Origin: CAZWKX01 sp964614095
Lineage (GTDB): Bacteria; Actinomycetota; Acidimicrobiia; Spongiisociales; UBA11373
Assembly: GCA_964614095.1 (NCBI GenBank)
Contig: CAZTJO010000035.1
Location: 1 to 18,732, forward strand
Length of the DNA stretch: 18,732 bases
Direction of reading: 5' to 3'
In this document: in pieces, positions 6,969 to 14,313 of the stretch
How the letters are laid out: each line of letters begins with the position of its first letter
Numbering within the stretch: the first letter of the stretch is position 1
Made by a program: the position numbers and the translations under genes
Notes under the pieces: generated by a model
Databases searched by the model: none
What the model was told of the DNA's origin: nothing
What the model saw: only the letters and a program-made list of their open reading frames with translations

Positions 6969-7263
6969 GCCCACCAATGTTGGGCCCGATACTTTTCGCC
7001 ATCTTCAGTGTGTTGATAATGCTTGCGACCCACAAGCACAAGTCCGAACAAGTGGGACGCGGTTGGGGGAGGCGGCACAGGTGCTGGGTCTGCAGCTCGA
7101 GCCGTCCCGCTTCTTCAGCAACCGTCCAACTCGGCTGGGGGGGAGCATCGATGGGTTTGATGTTGAGGCGTACATCTACCCGATGGGACGGGGAGCAAGA
7201 ACCCCAGGCCGGATACGGGTTTCAGCGTTGTCTATCCCTCTTTGGGCCTCGGCCTATCCCTGA
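6965..7263 (+). pseudogene. Frameshifted 5' part of the OB-fold-like membrane protein gene
   Basis: The GTG at 6965 overlaps the preceding stop (GTGA) and opens a frame beginning with a membrane anchor, MLGPILFAIFSVLIMLA. Around the G5 run near 7066-7072 the coding signal moves to another frame (GEAAQVLGLQLEPSRFF, then GSIDGFDVEAYIY). Near 7175-7215 it moves again into the frame of 7242-8213 (TGFSVVYPSLGLGL). Each switch equals loss of one base. The three pieces read as one plausible protein N-terminus: anchor, W-containing helix, a GxIDGF turn and a strand ending YPSLGLGLSL. This may be a recent decay or two base-calling errors at G runs; programmed frameshifting twice is unlikely. Confidence 0.6.
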
Positions 7264-8213
7264 AGAGTGAGACCTTCTGGCGTCGTATCGGCAAGGCGTT
7301 GGGGGGGCAGGATATTGAGGTTGACGGCGGAGGTTTCGACGAGGACGTGGTCGTCAAGGGCCGGGATCAGAGTGAGATCATCCAGTTCCTGACTCCGGCC
7401 AGACGTGTGGCTGTACAACGGCTCCTGCTCGATCTTCCCTCCGCGAGGGTGGATGACTCCTGCATCTCGGTGGGGTATCACATTCGTGTGAAAGACATCG
7501 ATGGTGTGGTTTTGGTGGTGCGCCGGCTTGTTGGCGTGGCGGCCCTGCTGACCGGGGATACGAGCGCCCCGGTGGATGAGGCCCTGCAGATGCAGGCCGA
7601 GGGCAACGCATCGGCTGCCTCCGTTGCCTTCGAAGAATCGGCCGATGAAGGCCCGGAGATCCTGTTCCTCGCCGGCCAGGCGGAGTATGCAGCAGGGCGG
7701 TACGAGGAGGCGGAGAAATCGTTCGGCGCCGTCGCCGAGGCCTTGCCCGCCGACAAACAGGTGGCGGCGTGGCGGCGCCGAACGGAGGAAAGGGTGAGCG
7801 TCGCGGAGCCGGAGGCTCCCCGCCAGGAGCCCGCGTTGACGTCTGCTGCCGAATTGGCCGAGGAGGTGTTCGATGCGAGCCGGCTTTCTTTCGACGCGAC
7901 TCGGCTGTTCGAGGAGAAGTACGAGGGTCGGCCGGTGTTGTTGAGGGGCACGCTGAAGCGGGTCAATACCGTGCGTTCCGATCTGGACTTTGGTGGTGGG
8001 CCGGGGAAAAAAGCCTTGGTGACGGTGTATCGGCTGTCGGTGGATCTGTTCGGGGGCCGAGATGTGGACGCGGTGGTGTGGCTGCCCGAGGAGGACTACG
8101 GACATCTGCGTGGTTGGGTTGGGGAAGAAGTCGCGTTTGTGGGAGTTTTGCTGCGCTGCGATCAGCTGATGCGGAACCTCTACGTCGCCGACGGCAGGCT
8201 GAGCAAAGGGTAG
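7242..8213 (+). CDS. Uncharacterised protein with OB-fold-like C-terminal domain (main part of a frameshifted gene)
   Basis: The unbroken frame gives 323 aa from a TTG, but the true N-terminus lies upstream across two apparent frameshifts, in the region from 6965. Three parts are seen: residues 1-105 with LGLGLSLKSETFWRRIG and GGQDIEVDGGGFDEDVVVKG, a motif I recall from uncharacterised bacterial proteins; about 110-185, one or two TPR-like helical hairpins (EILFLAGQAEYAAGRYEEAE); and about 205-320, a module reading as an OB fold (FEEKYEGRPVLLRGTLKRV ... LVTVYRLSVDLFG ... VGEEVAFVGVLLRC). With the upstream hydrophobic segment it would be membrane-anchored. Function unknown. Coupling to the Ddn-like gene suggests cotranscription, not a shared pathway. 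Confidence 0.75.
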   Translation: MGLGLSLKSETFWRRIGKALGGQDIEVDGGGFDEDVVVKGRDQSEIIQFLTPARRVAVQRLLLDLPSARVDDSCISVGYHIRVKDIDGVVLVVRRLVGVAALLTGDTSAPVDEALQMQAEGNASAASVAFEESADEGPEILFLAGQAEYAAGRYEEAEKSFGAVAEALPADKQVAAWRRRTEERVSVAEPEAPRQEPALTSAAELAEEVFDASRLSFDATRLFEEKYEGRPVLLRGTLKRVNTVRSDLDFGGGPGKKALVTVYRLSVDLFGGRDVDAVVWLPEEDYGHLRGWVGEEVAFVGVLLRCDQLMRNLYVADGRLSKG

Positions 8214-8451
8214 GGATCGACCGACGCCGCTCCGATGCACATCAGGGCGGCGAGAGCTGTTGTGCACCCTGAATTCTGGGGCTTGGGCGCTTGATGTTCG
8301 GGCAAGGCGACGGTGGTGATCCGCTGCTGCCCATCGATCTGGGCGCTGAACCCGTCCTGCTATGGTGCTGGCTGCTCATGACCGGCCTCTGCACAGCTGG
8401 GCAAACCCCTCTGATTCCCGCCGCCGCGCGCCTCGGAGCGACGGAGCTGTT
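8214..8451 (+). other. Intergenic region, 238 bp, no gene seen
   Basis: No convincing short gene is present on either strand. The left half holds a probable dispersed heptad repeat (8252-8300). The right half up to the GTG at 8452 should hold the promoter of the membrane protein; TATGGT near 8380 fits a TANNNT -10 but lacks a clear -35. Confidence 0.4.
8252..8300 (-). repeat. Dispersed heptad repeat element, probable partial copy
   Basis: On the minus strand the 7-bp units CGAACAT, CAAGCGC, CCAAGCC, CCAGAAT lead into CAGGGT and then a GCACAACAGCTCTC core. Unit order and the GGGT...GC-CT-TC core resemble copies at 5013-5086 and 18156-18257. No inverted units follow the core, so it is partial or diverged. 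Confidence 0.4.
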
Positions 8452-10098
8452 GTGAGCACAGAAGCCCCGGACTCTCTGGAATCGGCCCGCAGCCGATGGG
8501 GTTGGTGGGAGGCGGGTGTGGTGGTGGCGCTGGGCCTCCTGTACATCGTTCTGGTCGTGTTTGGCGAGCGCGGTGACTTCTTTCACATTGATGCGTGGAA
8601 ACATCTGCTGCGCCGTGAGATCGGATCGGTGAGCGACATCATGGCCCCGGTCGGCGGCCAGATCGCCATCTACAACACCATCGTGATGCGCATCGCCTAC
8701 GGAGTCTTCGGCCTCAGCTACTCGCCTTGGTATTCGGCCATTGGCGCCACCGTCTGGGCGTTGACTTGTGGGCTGGCGTGGTGGGTGCTGCGGCGCCGAG
8801 GGGTGCACCCGATCATTCGTGTCGGCGTTGTCGCGCTGATGCTCTTCCTGTGGACGGGAGACTTCCTCGCCGCCTGGTTCATCGGCAATCCCGTCGGGCT
8901 CTGTGCCGGGCTGGGGGCGCTGCTTCTTGTGGTCACCGTGGAGAATCCCGAGTGGCGGCACGTGGGCCTTCTCTTTTTGATCGCCGTGGCCGCGGTTGGC
9001 GCCGGAGGGGTGGGTCTCGGCGGGGTACTTTCGATAGCGGTGGCGTTGCTGTTGGCCCGGCGTATCAGGCGCTGGTGGCCGGCCCTGGTGGGGAGTGTCC
9101 TTCTCTACGTCGTCTGGTATGTGTTCGAGCGGGAGAGCACCAGGATCCTGCAGCCCTCGTTTGGCCCTGAAGCCTGGCTTGAAACCGGGCTCACCGTCGT
9201 CGACATGCTGCGCCGGGCTCTGGCGCGTCTGCTGCTGCTGCCCATCGGCTTTGGCTGGCCTCTGCTGGTTCTCCTCGTCGCCGTTGTGGCGTGGCTCGCC
9301 TGGCGGCGTCGCATCGACCTCTTCTCGGGCACGCTCCTGCTGTGGATGATCGCCTACCTGGCCATGGCCGCCTTTGCCAAGGTGGTTCCGGGTGTCCAGT
9401 CGGCGGGGGTGACGCGGTACTCCTTCTATGCGTGTGTGCTGCTGCTGCTGGCATTTGCGCCTTTGCTGCGGATTCCATCGATTCGTTGGGTGCAGTCGAC
9501 AGTGGTTGTTGGAGTTGCTGTTCTGACGGCCGCAAACGGCTGGTTGATGTGGGGGAAGATGCGCAGCCGCGTCGAGATTCACGACCACATCAAGCCGAGG
9601 CTTGAAGCCGTGGCCCGGCTTCTCGACAACGGGGAGCCCCACGTGCCCTTCAGGCTCAGCATCAGCGACATCACGGACGAAGAGCTGCTGCAGCTGGTTG
9701 TGGATGGGTGGGAGCCGCGACAGACCCTGACGGAGAGTTCCGAGAAATGGGCACGAGGCCAGCTTCGTATGGAGACCTACCAGCGGCGCCAGCCGGGCTA
9801 CACCACGATCAGCGAGAGTGCGGTGACCGACGCTCTGCTGGATGACGGCTGTTTGTCACTGCCCGCCGAGGATTCATTCGCCGTCCACGTTCTGGGGGCC
9901 TCGGTGCTAAGGCTGGAGGTGAGTATCCCGATGAGAATCAGGCTGAGGTGGGAGGATTCGTACGGCCTCGGGACGATGTCTGTTGATGTGGAAGATGTGA
10001 TCTTCCTGGTCACCGCGGAGCCCGATGGGCTGACGCTGCTGCAGATAAGCAGCGGTGCCGAGACCAGCCTGGAGGTCTGCGGCCTGGGCTCAGTCTGA
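8452..10098 (+). CDS. Polytopic membrane protein, possible GT-C type glycosyltransferase
   Basis: The preferred start is GTG at 8452 (GGAG 6 nt upstream), giving 548 aa; the frame is open back to 8362 but that extension is Arg/Pro-rich and unlike a protein start. The first hydrophobic helix (about 20-37) is followed by a loop with acidic residues, ERGDFFHIDAWKHLL (Asp42, Asp47), and then about nine to ten more helices up to about residue 365. The last 170 residues are soluble. An acidic residue in the first outer loop and a C-terminal soluble domain are features of GT-C glycosyltransferases that use polyprenyl-linked sugars, but no signature is strong enough to assign the family. The downstream kinase gene is 91 bp away on the same strand. 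Confidence 0.78.
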   Translation: MSTEAPDSLESARSRWGWWEAGVVVALGLLYIVLVVFGERGDFFHIDAWKHLLRREIGSVSDIMAPVGGQIAIYNTIVMRIAYGVFGLSYSPWYSAIGATVWALTCGLAWWVLRRRGVHPIIRVGVVALMLFLWTGDFLAAWFIGNPVGLCAGLGALLLVVTVENPEWRHVGLLFLIAVAAVGAGGVGLGGVLSIAVALLLARRIRRWWPALVGSVLLYVVWYVFERESTRILQPSFGPEAWLETGLTVVDMLRRALARLLLLPIGFGWPLLVLLVAVVAWLAWRRRIDLFSGTLLLWMIAYLAMAAFAKVVPGVQSAGVTRYSFYACVLLLLAFAPLLRIPSIRWVQSTVVVGVAVLTAANGWLMWGKMRSRVEIHDHIKPRLEAVARLLDNGEPHVPFRLSISDITDEELLQLVVDGWEPRQTLTESSEKWARGQLRMETYQRRQPGYTTISESAVTDALLDDGCLSLPAEDSFAVHVLGASVLRLEVSIPMRIRLRWEDSYGLGTMSVDVEDVIFLVTAEPDGLTLLQISSGAETSLEVCGLGSV

Positions 10099-10108
10099 CG
10101 GTAAGCGA

Positions 10109-10122
10109 GTGATGATCATCAC
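10109..10122. promoter_or_regulatory. Perfect 14-bp palindrome upstream of the kinase gene
   Basis: GTGATGATCATCAC is its own reverse complement and lies 67 bp upstream of the kinase ATG, just after the membrane-protein stop. It could be an operator for a dimeric repressor; no matching regulator is in the window. Confidence 0.35.
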
Positions 10123-10177
10123 CGGAGAGTGCCGGCTCGTTGTAGCGCCGTCGGGCACGCCGGGTGCCGTATTCGTC

Positions 10178-10183
10178 TAGCGT
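10178..10183 (+). promoter_or_regulatory. Putative -10 element of the kinase gene (leaderless)
   Basis: TAGCGT ends 6 nt before the ATG at 10190. It equals the -10 proposed for the Ddn-like gene. With no Shine-Dalgarno before the ATG, transcription would start at or next to the start codon. No good -35 was found. Confidence 0.35.
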
Positions 10184-10189
10184 GCCGCC

Positions 10190-10855
10190 ATGACCCCGCC
10201 TCGTCTTGCCGTGCTGCAGACCCTCGCCGACGCCGTGGTCTTGCTGCGGCGGCCTCATCCGGTGCGGGTCGCCGTCGACGGCATCGACAACGCCGGCAAG
10301 ACCGTGCTGGCAGACGAGCTGGCCGCTTTGGTGGGAAAGCGGCAGCGGCCGGTGCTGCGAGCGTCGGCCGATGGTTTCCATCGGCCGCGCGCCGAACGGT
10401 TGCGGCGCGGGCCTCTGTCGGCGCAGGGCTACTACTACGACTCGTTCGACTATGAGGCACTGCGCCGGCGTCTGCTGGAGCCTCTTGGTCCTGGTGGTGA
10501 TCTGGTGTGCCGCACCGCGGTGTTCGACCTCGACACCGATACCGCCGTCGAGTCCGCGCCGACGGCGGTATGCACCGACACCGTGCTGCTGGTGGATGGT
10601 GTGTTCCTGCAGCGCCCCGAGCTGGGGTACTGCTGGGATTTGGTCGTGTTTGTGGAGGTGTCCTTCGAGGAGGTGCTACGCCGGGCTCGCCTGCGTGATC
10701 AGGAGAGATTCGGCGACGAGCTCGAGGTGAGGTACCTGAAGCGCTATCTGCCGGGTCAGCGTATCTACCTGGATCGGTGCCGCCCCACGGAGCACGCCGA
10801 CTTCATCGTCGACAACAACAAGCCGGAAAGGCCTTTGCTCTTGGTACAAACGTGA
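10190..10855 (+). CDS. Uridine kinase-like P-loop kinase
   Basis: The 221-aa protein has a P-loop GIDNAGKT (31-38) after the strand VRVAVD, then DGFHRPR (61-67), where uridine kinases and pantothenate kinases hold a conserved Asp-containing DxFY/H motif. GYYYDSFDYEAL (80-91) matches the substrate-binding part of the uridine kinase family, and LLVDGVFL near 134-141 is the second acidic strand. A lid with several Arg residues (RRARLRDQERFG) and the end YLDRCRPTEHADFIVDN fit the same family. It probably phosphorylates a nucleoside or similar small molecule with ATP or GTP. Length is normal. The hairpin right after its stop suggests it ends the transcript. Confidence 0.85.
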   Translation: MTPPRLAVLQTLADAVVLLRRPHPVRVAVDGIDNAGKTVLADELAALVGKRQRPVLRASADGFHRPRAERLRRGPLSAQGYYYDSFDYEALRRRLLEPLGPGGDLVCRTAVFDLDTDTAVESAPTAVCTDTVLLVDGVFLQRPELGYCWDLVVFVEVSFEEVLRRARLRDQERFGDELEVRYLKRYLPGQRIYLDRCRPTEHADFIVDNNKPERPLLLVQT

Positions 10856-10856
10856 A

Positions 10857-10882
10857 TGGGGCGGCCCACGGGGGCCGCCCCA
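10857..10882 (+). terminator. Hairpin directly after the kinase stop codon
   Basis: A perfect 11-bp stem, with arms TGGGGCGGCCC and GGGCCGCCCCA and a 4-nt loop, begins 2 nt after the TGA. No T-run follows, as is common for actinobacterial terminators. It could also protect the 3' end of the mRNA. Confidence 0.6.
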
Positions 10883-11026
10883 ATCAAGGCGCAGACGGAC
10901 ACTACGCCGATGTGGGAGTCGTCATGTTGCGAGGGTGTAGGTGGACTGGACCGAGCCCGATGCCACGACCTTGCGCATTCGAGGGGGGCCGGAAACCTTC
11001 CGCATCATGGTTTCTCCCCAGTTCCC

Positions 11027-11058
11027 CCTGGTGAGCACCGTGATTGGTGCTCACCAGG
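11027..11058 (-). terminator. Hairpin downstream of the Ig-like repeat protein gene
   Basis: A perfect 13-bp stem (arm CCTGGTGAGCACC on the minus strand, 6-nt loop) lies 18 bp after the stop at 11076. No T-tract is present on the minus strand. The rest of the 220-bp gap 10856-11075 holds no gene that I can support. Confidence 0.6.
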
Positions 11059-11075
11059 TTTCGTATGTCAATGGG

Positions 11076-12407
11076 TTATTCGGGCACCGTTGTCGAAGTG
11101 GTCGAAGTGGTCGAAGTGGTCGAAGTGGTCGAAGTGGTCGACGTGGTTGTCGAGCTCGTTGTGGTGGTCGGCTCCGGCTCGAGCCTGGTGAAGTACAGGC
11201 ACCTATATACGCTCCAGGACTCGGTGCGTGCCTTGACCAGGAACCTCTCACCGACGGGAGCACTGTTGAAGCACACCTCCGCTGTCCAGGTGCCATCGTC
11301 TTCCACGGTCGTCGTGATCGAGCCGTAGTCTTTCTCGTATGAGCCCACCCAGATGGTGTCATACGGAATCGCCGTGCCCGTATAGGCCACACATGGATTT
11401 GAGTTCGCGTGCTCAACCGGGCTTGCTGTGAACACGGTGCAGCCGCTGCCCGGCTTCGGCGTGAAGGAGAACGCTATGTACTCCGTCCAGGGCACGTCGT
11501 GAACCTTCACGGTGAAGCTTGAATTGCAGTAGGCCCCTGACACGTCATACTCGATTCGAGCGTCCCACTTGCCGTCGGGTCCAACCTCGACCTGTGTCCA
11601 GCCGTAGGCGCCTTCGGGGTAGTGGCCGATCCAGAGGATGGTGCCTGGCTCGCCAGTGCCCCAGTACTCGCCGACGGCAGGGTAGGCCCCGCTCTCGTCG
11701 TTATGCCAGGCGTTGGCAGTGAACTCGTGAGAGACGCACCCGTCACCCCAGACGGTGAAGGTGAACGCCTGGTGCACCGTCCAAGGAACGTCGTGGGCCT
11801 TCACCGTGAAGCTGGTGCAGGCCGGGGCATTGGGGAATTCGACCCACACCGCCCACTCACCGTTCTCATTGACGGTGGTGGTGGCCGAGCCGTACTCCGT
11901 GCCGTAGGAGCCCACCCAGATGGTGGTGCCGGGTTCGCCGGTGCCGTAGTAGTACGACTTGGGCGGGTTGGCATCACTCGAGCTGTACTGCTGGTGGGCG
12001 GTGAAGACACCGTCGCCCGAGGGTTCGGTGGTCACCGTCGTGTTGCCGGGTTCACACTCGGCCCACGGCGGGCAGTAGCCGGTCGGTTCGAAGGCGCCGC
12101 CGTCGCCGGACGACTCCTCGCCACCGCCGACAAAGACGGGCGTGGAACCAGGCATCGAACTCGTCGTGTTGCCGAGTGTGGTAGCCACAGAGGTTTCGCT
12201 GGCAACGTCGTCGTCGCCGATGACTCCGGGCAGGGCGTAGACCGCCGACCCGATGAGGGCGACGATAAGCAGGGTGAAGGCGAACGCGCCGACCCTGTCG
12301 AGGCGTCGCCGGTGAACAATTGATCCGATCCCGGCCGGCAATGCCGCCTTGGCCACACTCGACTTGAGGGACCGGACCGCCCGGGAAGCGCGGGATTCGA
12401 GCGTCAT
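11076..12407 (-). CDS. Membrane-anchored surface protein with three Ig-like repeats and a Thr/Ser tail
   Basis: The 443-aa protein has a short basic cytoplasmic start (1-39), one membrane helix (about 40-60), an acidic Ser/Thr/Gly linker (61-133) and three repeats at about 134-220, 228-316 and 325-407. Each repeat holds FTA near its start, then a GxxxPxxxxxW or similar turn (YYGTGEPGTTIWVGSY, YWGTGEPGTILWIGHY, AYTGTAIPYDTIWVGSY), a DGxW strand and a FxVKAxxxxW strand, so each is probably one beta-sandwich. Paired cysteines within each repeat could form disulfides. The C-terminus is (Thr-Thr-Ser)n, 414-443, with no LPxTG motif. It starts in an ATGA overlap with the sigma gene upstream and may act as its envelope sensor or its target. 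Confidence 0.85.
   Translation of the reverse strand: MTLESRASRAVRSLKSSVAKAALPAGIGSIVHRRRLDRVGAFAFTLLIVALIGSAVYALPGVIGDDDVASETSVATTLGNTTSSMPGSTPVFVGGGEESSGDGGAFEPTGYCPPWAECEPGNTTVTTEPSGDGVFTAHQQYSSSDANPPKSYYYGTGEPGTTIWVGSYGTEYGSATTTVNENGEWAVWVEFPNAPACTSFTVKAHDVPWTVHQAFTFTVWGDGCVSHEFTANAWHNDESGAYPAVGEYWGTGEPGTILWIGHYPEGAYGWTQVEVGPDGKWDARIEYDVSGAYCNSSFTVKVHDVPWTEYIAFSFTPKPGSGCTVFTASPVEHANSNPCVAYTGTAIPYDTIWVGSYEKDYGSITTTVEDDGTWTAEVCFNSAPVGERFLVKARTESWSVYRCLYFTRLEPEPTTTTSSTTTSTTSTTSTTSTTSTTSTTVPE
11092..11145. repeat. 9-bp tandem repeat in the 3' end of the surface protein gene
   Basis: Five perfect copies of GTCGAAGTG (11092-11136) are followed by one variant, GTCGACGTG (11137-11145). The unit is in frame and encodes Thr-Thr-Ser on the minus strand. 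A length that is a multiple of three lets copy number change without breaking the frame. Confidence 0.9.
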
Positions 12408-12976
12408 ACCTTCTCCTCCAAACTCTCACCCAGGCGGCGAGCAAGCGATGTCCGCCCCTTGTGCAGGTGAACCTTGACCGTGCTCTCGGTGCACCCGAGT
12501 AACTCTGCGATGTCGGTGACCGCTCTGTCTTCCAGGTAGAAGAGGGCGATGGCCTGGGCCTGGCGGGTGGGGAGGGAGCGAACTGCCTTCCAGAACGCTT
12601 CGTCTTCCGCCGGCATACGCGGAATGAAGGACTGCCGCGGCTTCAGCCTGGCAAGTGCCTTCGCTTCGCGTGCCTTGGTCCTGAAGAAGGAAGCCGACAG
12701 GTTGGCCACCACTCGACGCACCCAGGCTCCCGGGTGCTCGTAGCGCCCCACCTGCTCCCAGCTGCGGTGAGCCGCCAGGAACGCGTCTTGGGCGATATCC
12801 TCCGCGGCGACGCGGCTTCCTGAGAGGGCGAATGCGAGGCCCACTACGGGCCGGTACTCGCTCCGATAGAACTGTTCAAAGTTCCCTAGGGCGCGAACCG
12901 GCCGCAGGTGCGGGTGCATCTCCTTGAGTGTGCGGTCCCCCACCGTGCGTTCCTCGCGGGTTGAATGCACGGTCAT
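12404..12976 (-). CDS. ECF-type RNA polymerase sigma factor (SigE-like)
   Basis: The 190-aa protein has region 2 at about 33-105 (FEQFYRSEYRPVVGLAFAL, AEDIAQDAFLAAHRSW, HPGAWVRRVVANLSASFFR) and region 4 at about 128-182 (LPTRQAQAIALFYLEDRAV, DIAELLGCTESTVKVHLHK). The ATG at 12976 has no Shine-Dalgarno; the next ATG at 12919 follows AAGGAG without spacing, so neither start is fully convincing and the first about 19 residues are uncertain. The stop overlaps the surface-protein ATG as ATGA. This sigma-plus-single-TM-protein pair resembles the pair at the left edge and suggests a sigma/membrane partner module of the envelope. Confidence 0.92.
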   Translation of the reverse strand: MTVHSTREERTVGDRTLKEMHPHLRPVRALGNFEQFYRSEYRPVVGLAFALSGSRVAAEDIAQDAFLAAHRSWEQVGRYEHPGAWVRRVVANLSASFFRTKAREAKALARLKPRQSFIPRMPAEDEAFWKAVRSLPTRQAQAIALFYLEDRAVTDIAELLGCTESTVKVHLHKGRTSLARRLGESLEEKV

Positions 12977-13034
12977 TGTTGGTTAATCGTTGGAGAAGGC
13001 TCTGAGGTTTACTCGTGTCCGGGATTATTCGGCG

Positions 13035-13069
13035 GAGCTCGGCCGAGACTGTAGGTCGCGGCCGAGCTC
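13035..13069 (-). terminator. Hairpin between the M23 peptidase and sigma genes
   Basis: An 11-bp perfect stem (GAGCTCGGCCG and its complement) with a 13-nt loop lies 48 bp after the peptidase stop at 13118. There is no T-tract. It separates the peptidase transcript from the sigma gene downstream, whose promoter must lie between 12977 and about 13034. Confidence 0.55.
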
Positions 13070-13117
13070 TTGCGGTGAGGAAGAGAGGCTACGCGGTGCC
13101 GGGGTGGTGGTGTCTAG

Positions 13118-14236
13118 TCAACTGCAGGTGGCAAGCGAGGTGAGGCCCAAGGCGGTGGCGAGGGCGGCCCGGGTATTGGGTCCTACCTTGCCGTCGATGA
13201 AGATACCGGCCGCCTTCTGGAACTCGCTGACCGCCGCGGCGGTTCGATCGCCGTAGATGCCATCGACGGGCCCCGGATCGTGGCCGGCAACCCGCAGCCA
13301 CTGCTGCAGCTCACGGACCTCAGGCCCGCGGGCTTCGCCGGGACGCAGGATGGCACCCCCGGGGTCGGCCAGGGCTGAGAAGCCTGCTCCGCCGGCGACA
13401 CTCCTGATGGCCGACCGGGTCCGTGATCCGACGACACCGTCGACGGATAGGCTCTGTGACCTCTGGAACGAGCGGACTCCAGAGTCGGTTCGCGAGCCAA
13501 AGATCCCATCGACCGGACCGGCCTCATGGCCTTCTAGGTTGAGGAAACCCTGCAGCTCGGAGATCTCGGTGCCGCTTGACCCCTTGCGCAGCAACCGGGA
13601 GCCGTTGAGCAGCGTGTCGAGCGGAACATTGCTCCCAGGGGTGCAGACGGGGGCTGCGCCCTGTGCGGCGCGGAGCGCTTGATACGGATTCACGATCACC
13701 CCGTTGGGATCGTCAAGCTGGAAGTGGAGATGGGGTGGGGTGTTCTCGGCGTTGCCGCTGTCGCCCACCCAGCCGATGAGTTGGCCTGCTTCGACGTGCA
13801 CGCCGATGGTGATGCCTGGAGCTATGCCCCAGCCTTGGCCGTCGTCGGTGCCGGGGTTGTCGTTGTTGAGATGGATGTAGTGGGTCTCCCATCCGTCGTC
13901 GTGACGGATGCCGAGAGTGCAGCACTTGTCCTCTCTGATGTACTGCGCATGGGTCTCACCGTTGACTCGGATGATGGTACCGGAGGCGGCGGCCACCACC
14001 GGAGTCATCTTGTCGGCCATGAGGTCCTGGGCATGGTGGTCACCGTTGGAGCGGGCGGCATAGAAGGAATCGGAGTAGGTGGCCGGCCCGGCGACCGGGA
14101 AGACGAGGGGATAGTCGACCATCTCGCCGTACTGGCGGCCGGCGGCGGTGGCTGTGCCATTTGAGGAGAACGTGACGGCGGTAATCACCAGGATGCAGGT
14201 GATCGTCAATATGGTGCGTCGGTGCTCCGTCAGCAT
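13118..14236 (-). CDS. Secreted M23 (LytM) peptidase with two peptidoglycan-binding domains
   Basis: The 372-aa protein starts with a signal peptide (basic start, hydrophobic core to about residue 25, AxA-type site near 28-32). The M23 zinc peptidase domain spans about 45-190 with the metal ligands H67xxxD71 and H169 in HLH (169-171), plus H119/H122 in THYIHL. Two PG_binding_1 domains follow at about 218-280 and 300-362, each with an FQ and DGxxGxxT pattern (VDGIFGSRT, VDGIYGDRT). It should cut peptide bridges in peptidoglycan outside the membrane, for growth or daughter-cell separation. All expected zinc ligands are present, so it looks active and not a degenerate activator. It stands alone, downstream of nrdJ, with its own 197-bp upstream region. 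Confidence 0.93.
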   Translation of the reverse strand: MLTEHRRTILTITCILVITAVTFSSNGTATAAGRQYGEMVDYPLVFPVAGPATYSDSFYAARSNGDHHAQDLMADKMTPVVAAASGTIIRVNGETHAQYIREDKCCTLGIRHDDGWETHYIHLNNDNPGTDDGQGWGIAPGITIGVHVEAGQLIGWVGDSGNAENTPPHLHFQLDDPNGVIVNPYQALRAAQGAAPVCTPGSNVPLDTLLNGSRLLRKGSSGTEISELQGFLNLEGHEAGPVDGIFGSRTDSGVRSFQRSQSLSVDGVVGSRTRSAIRSVAGGAGFSALADPGGAILRPGEARGPEVRELQQWLRVAGHDPGPVDGIYGDRTAAAVSEFQKAAGIFIDGKVGPNTRAALATALGLTSLATCS

Positions 14237-14269
14237 GGTTCTTCCCGTCCGGCGACTGGCCGCTCCAAC

Positions 14270-14278
14270 TTATCCACA
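14270..14278 (+). promoter_or_regulatory. DnaA box upstream of the M23 peptidase gene
   Basis: TTATCCACA is a perfect match to the classical DnaA 9-mer. It lies 33 bp upstream of the peptidase ATG. A second perfect copy lies upstream of nrdJ at 17940-17948. Confidence 0.55.
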
Positions 14279-14313
14279 AGGTTAGCGGAGTCGCGAAAAC
14301 GGTACTAAACGGC

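Noticed and set aside
6965..7263. Programmed ribosomal frameshifting
   Set aside because: Two shifts of the same sense would be needed within about 150 bp and no slippery heptamer with a downstream structure was recognised; deletion or sequencing error is simpler.
8242..9642. Open frame of 466 codons on the minus strand opposite the membrane protein
   Set aside because: Composition rich in His, Gln, Arg and Pro without domains; the plus strand has clear membrane helices.
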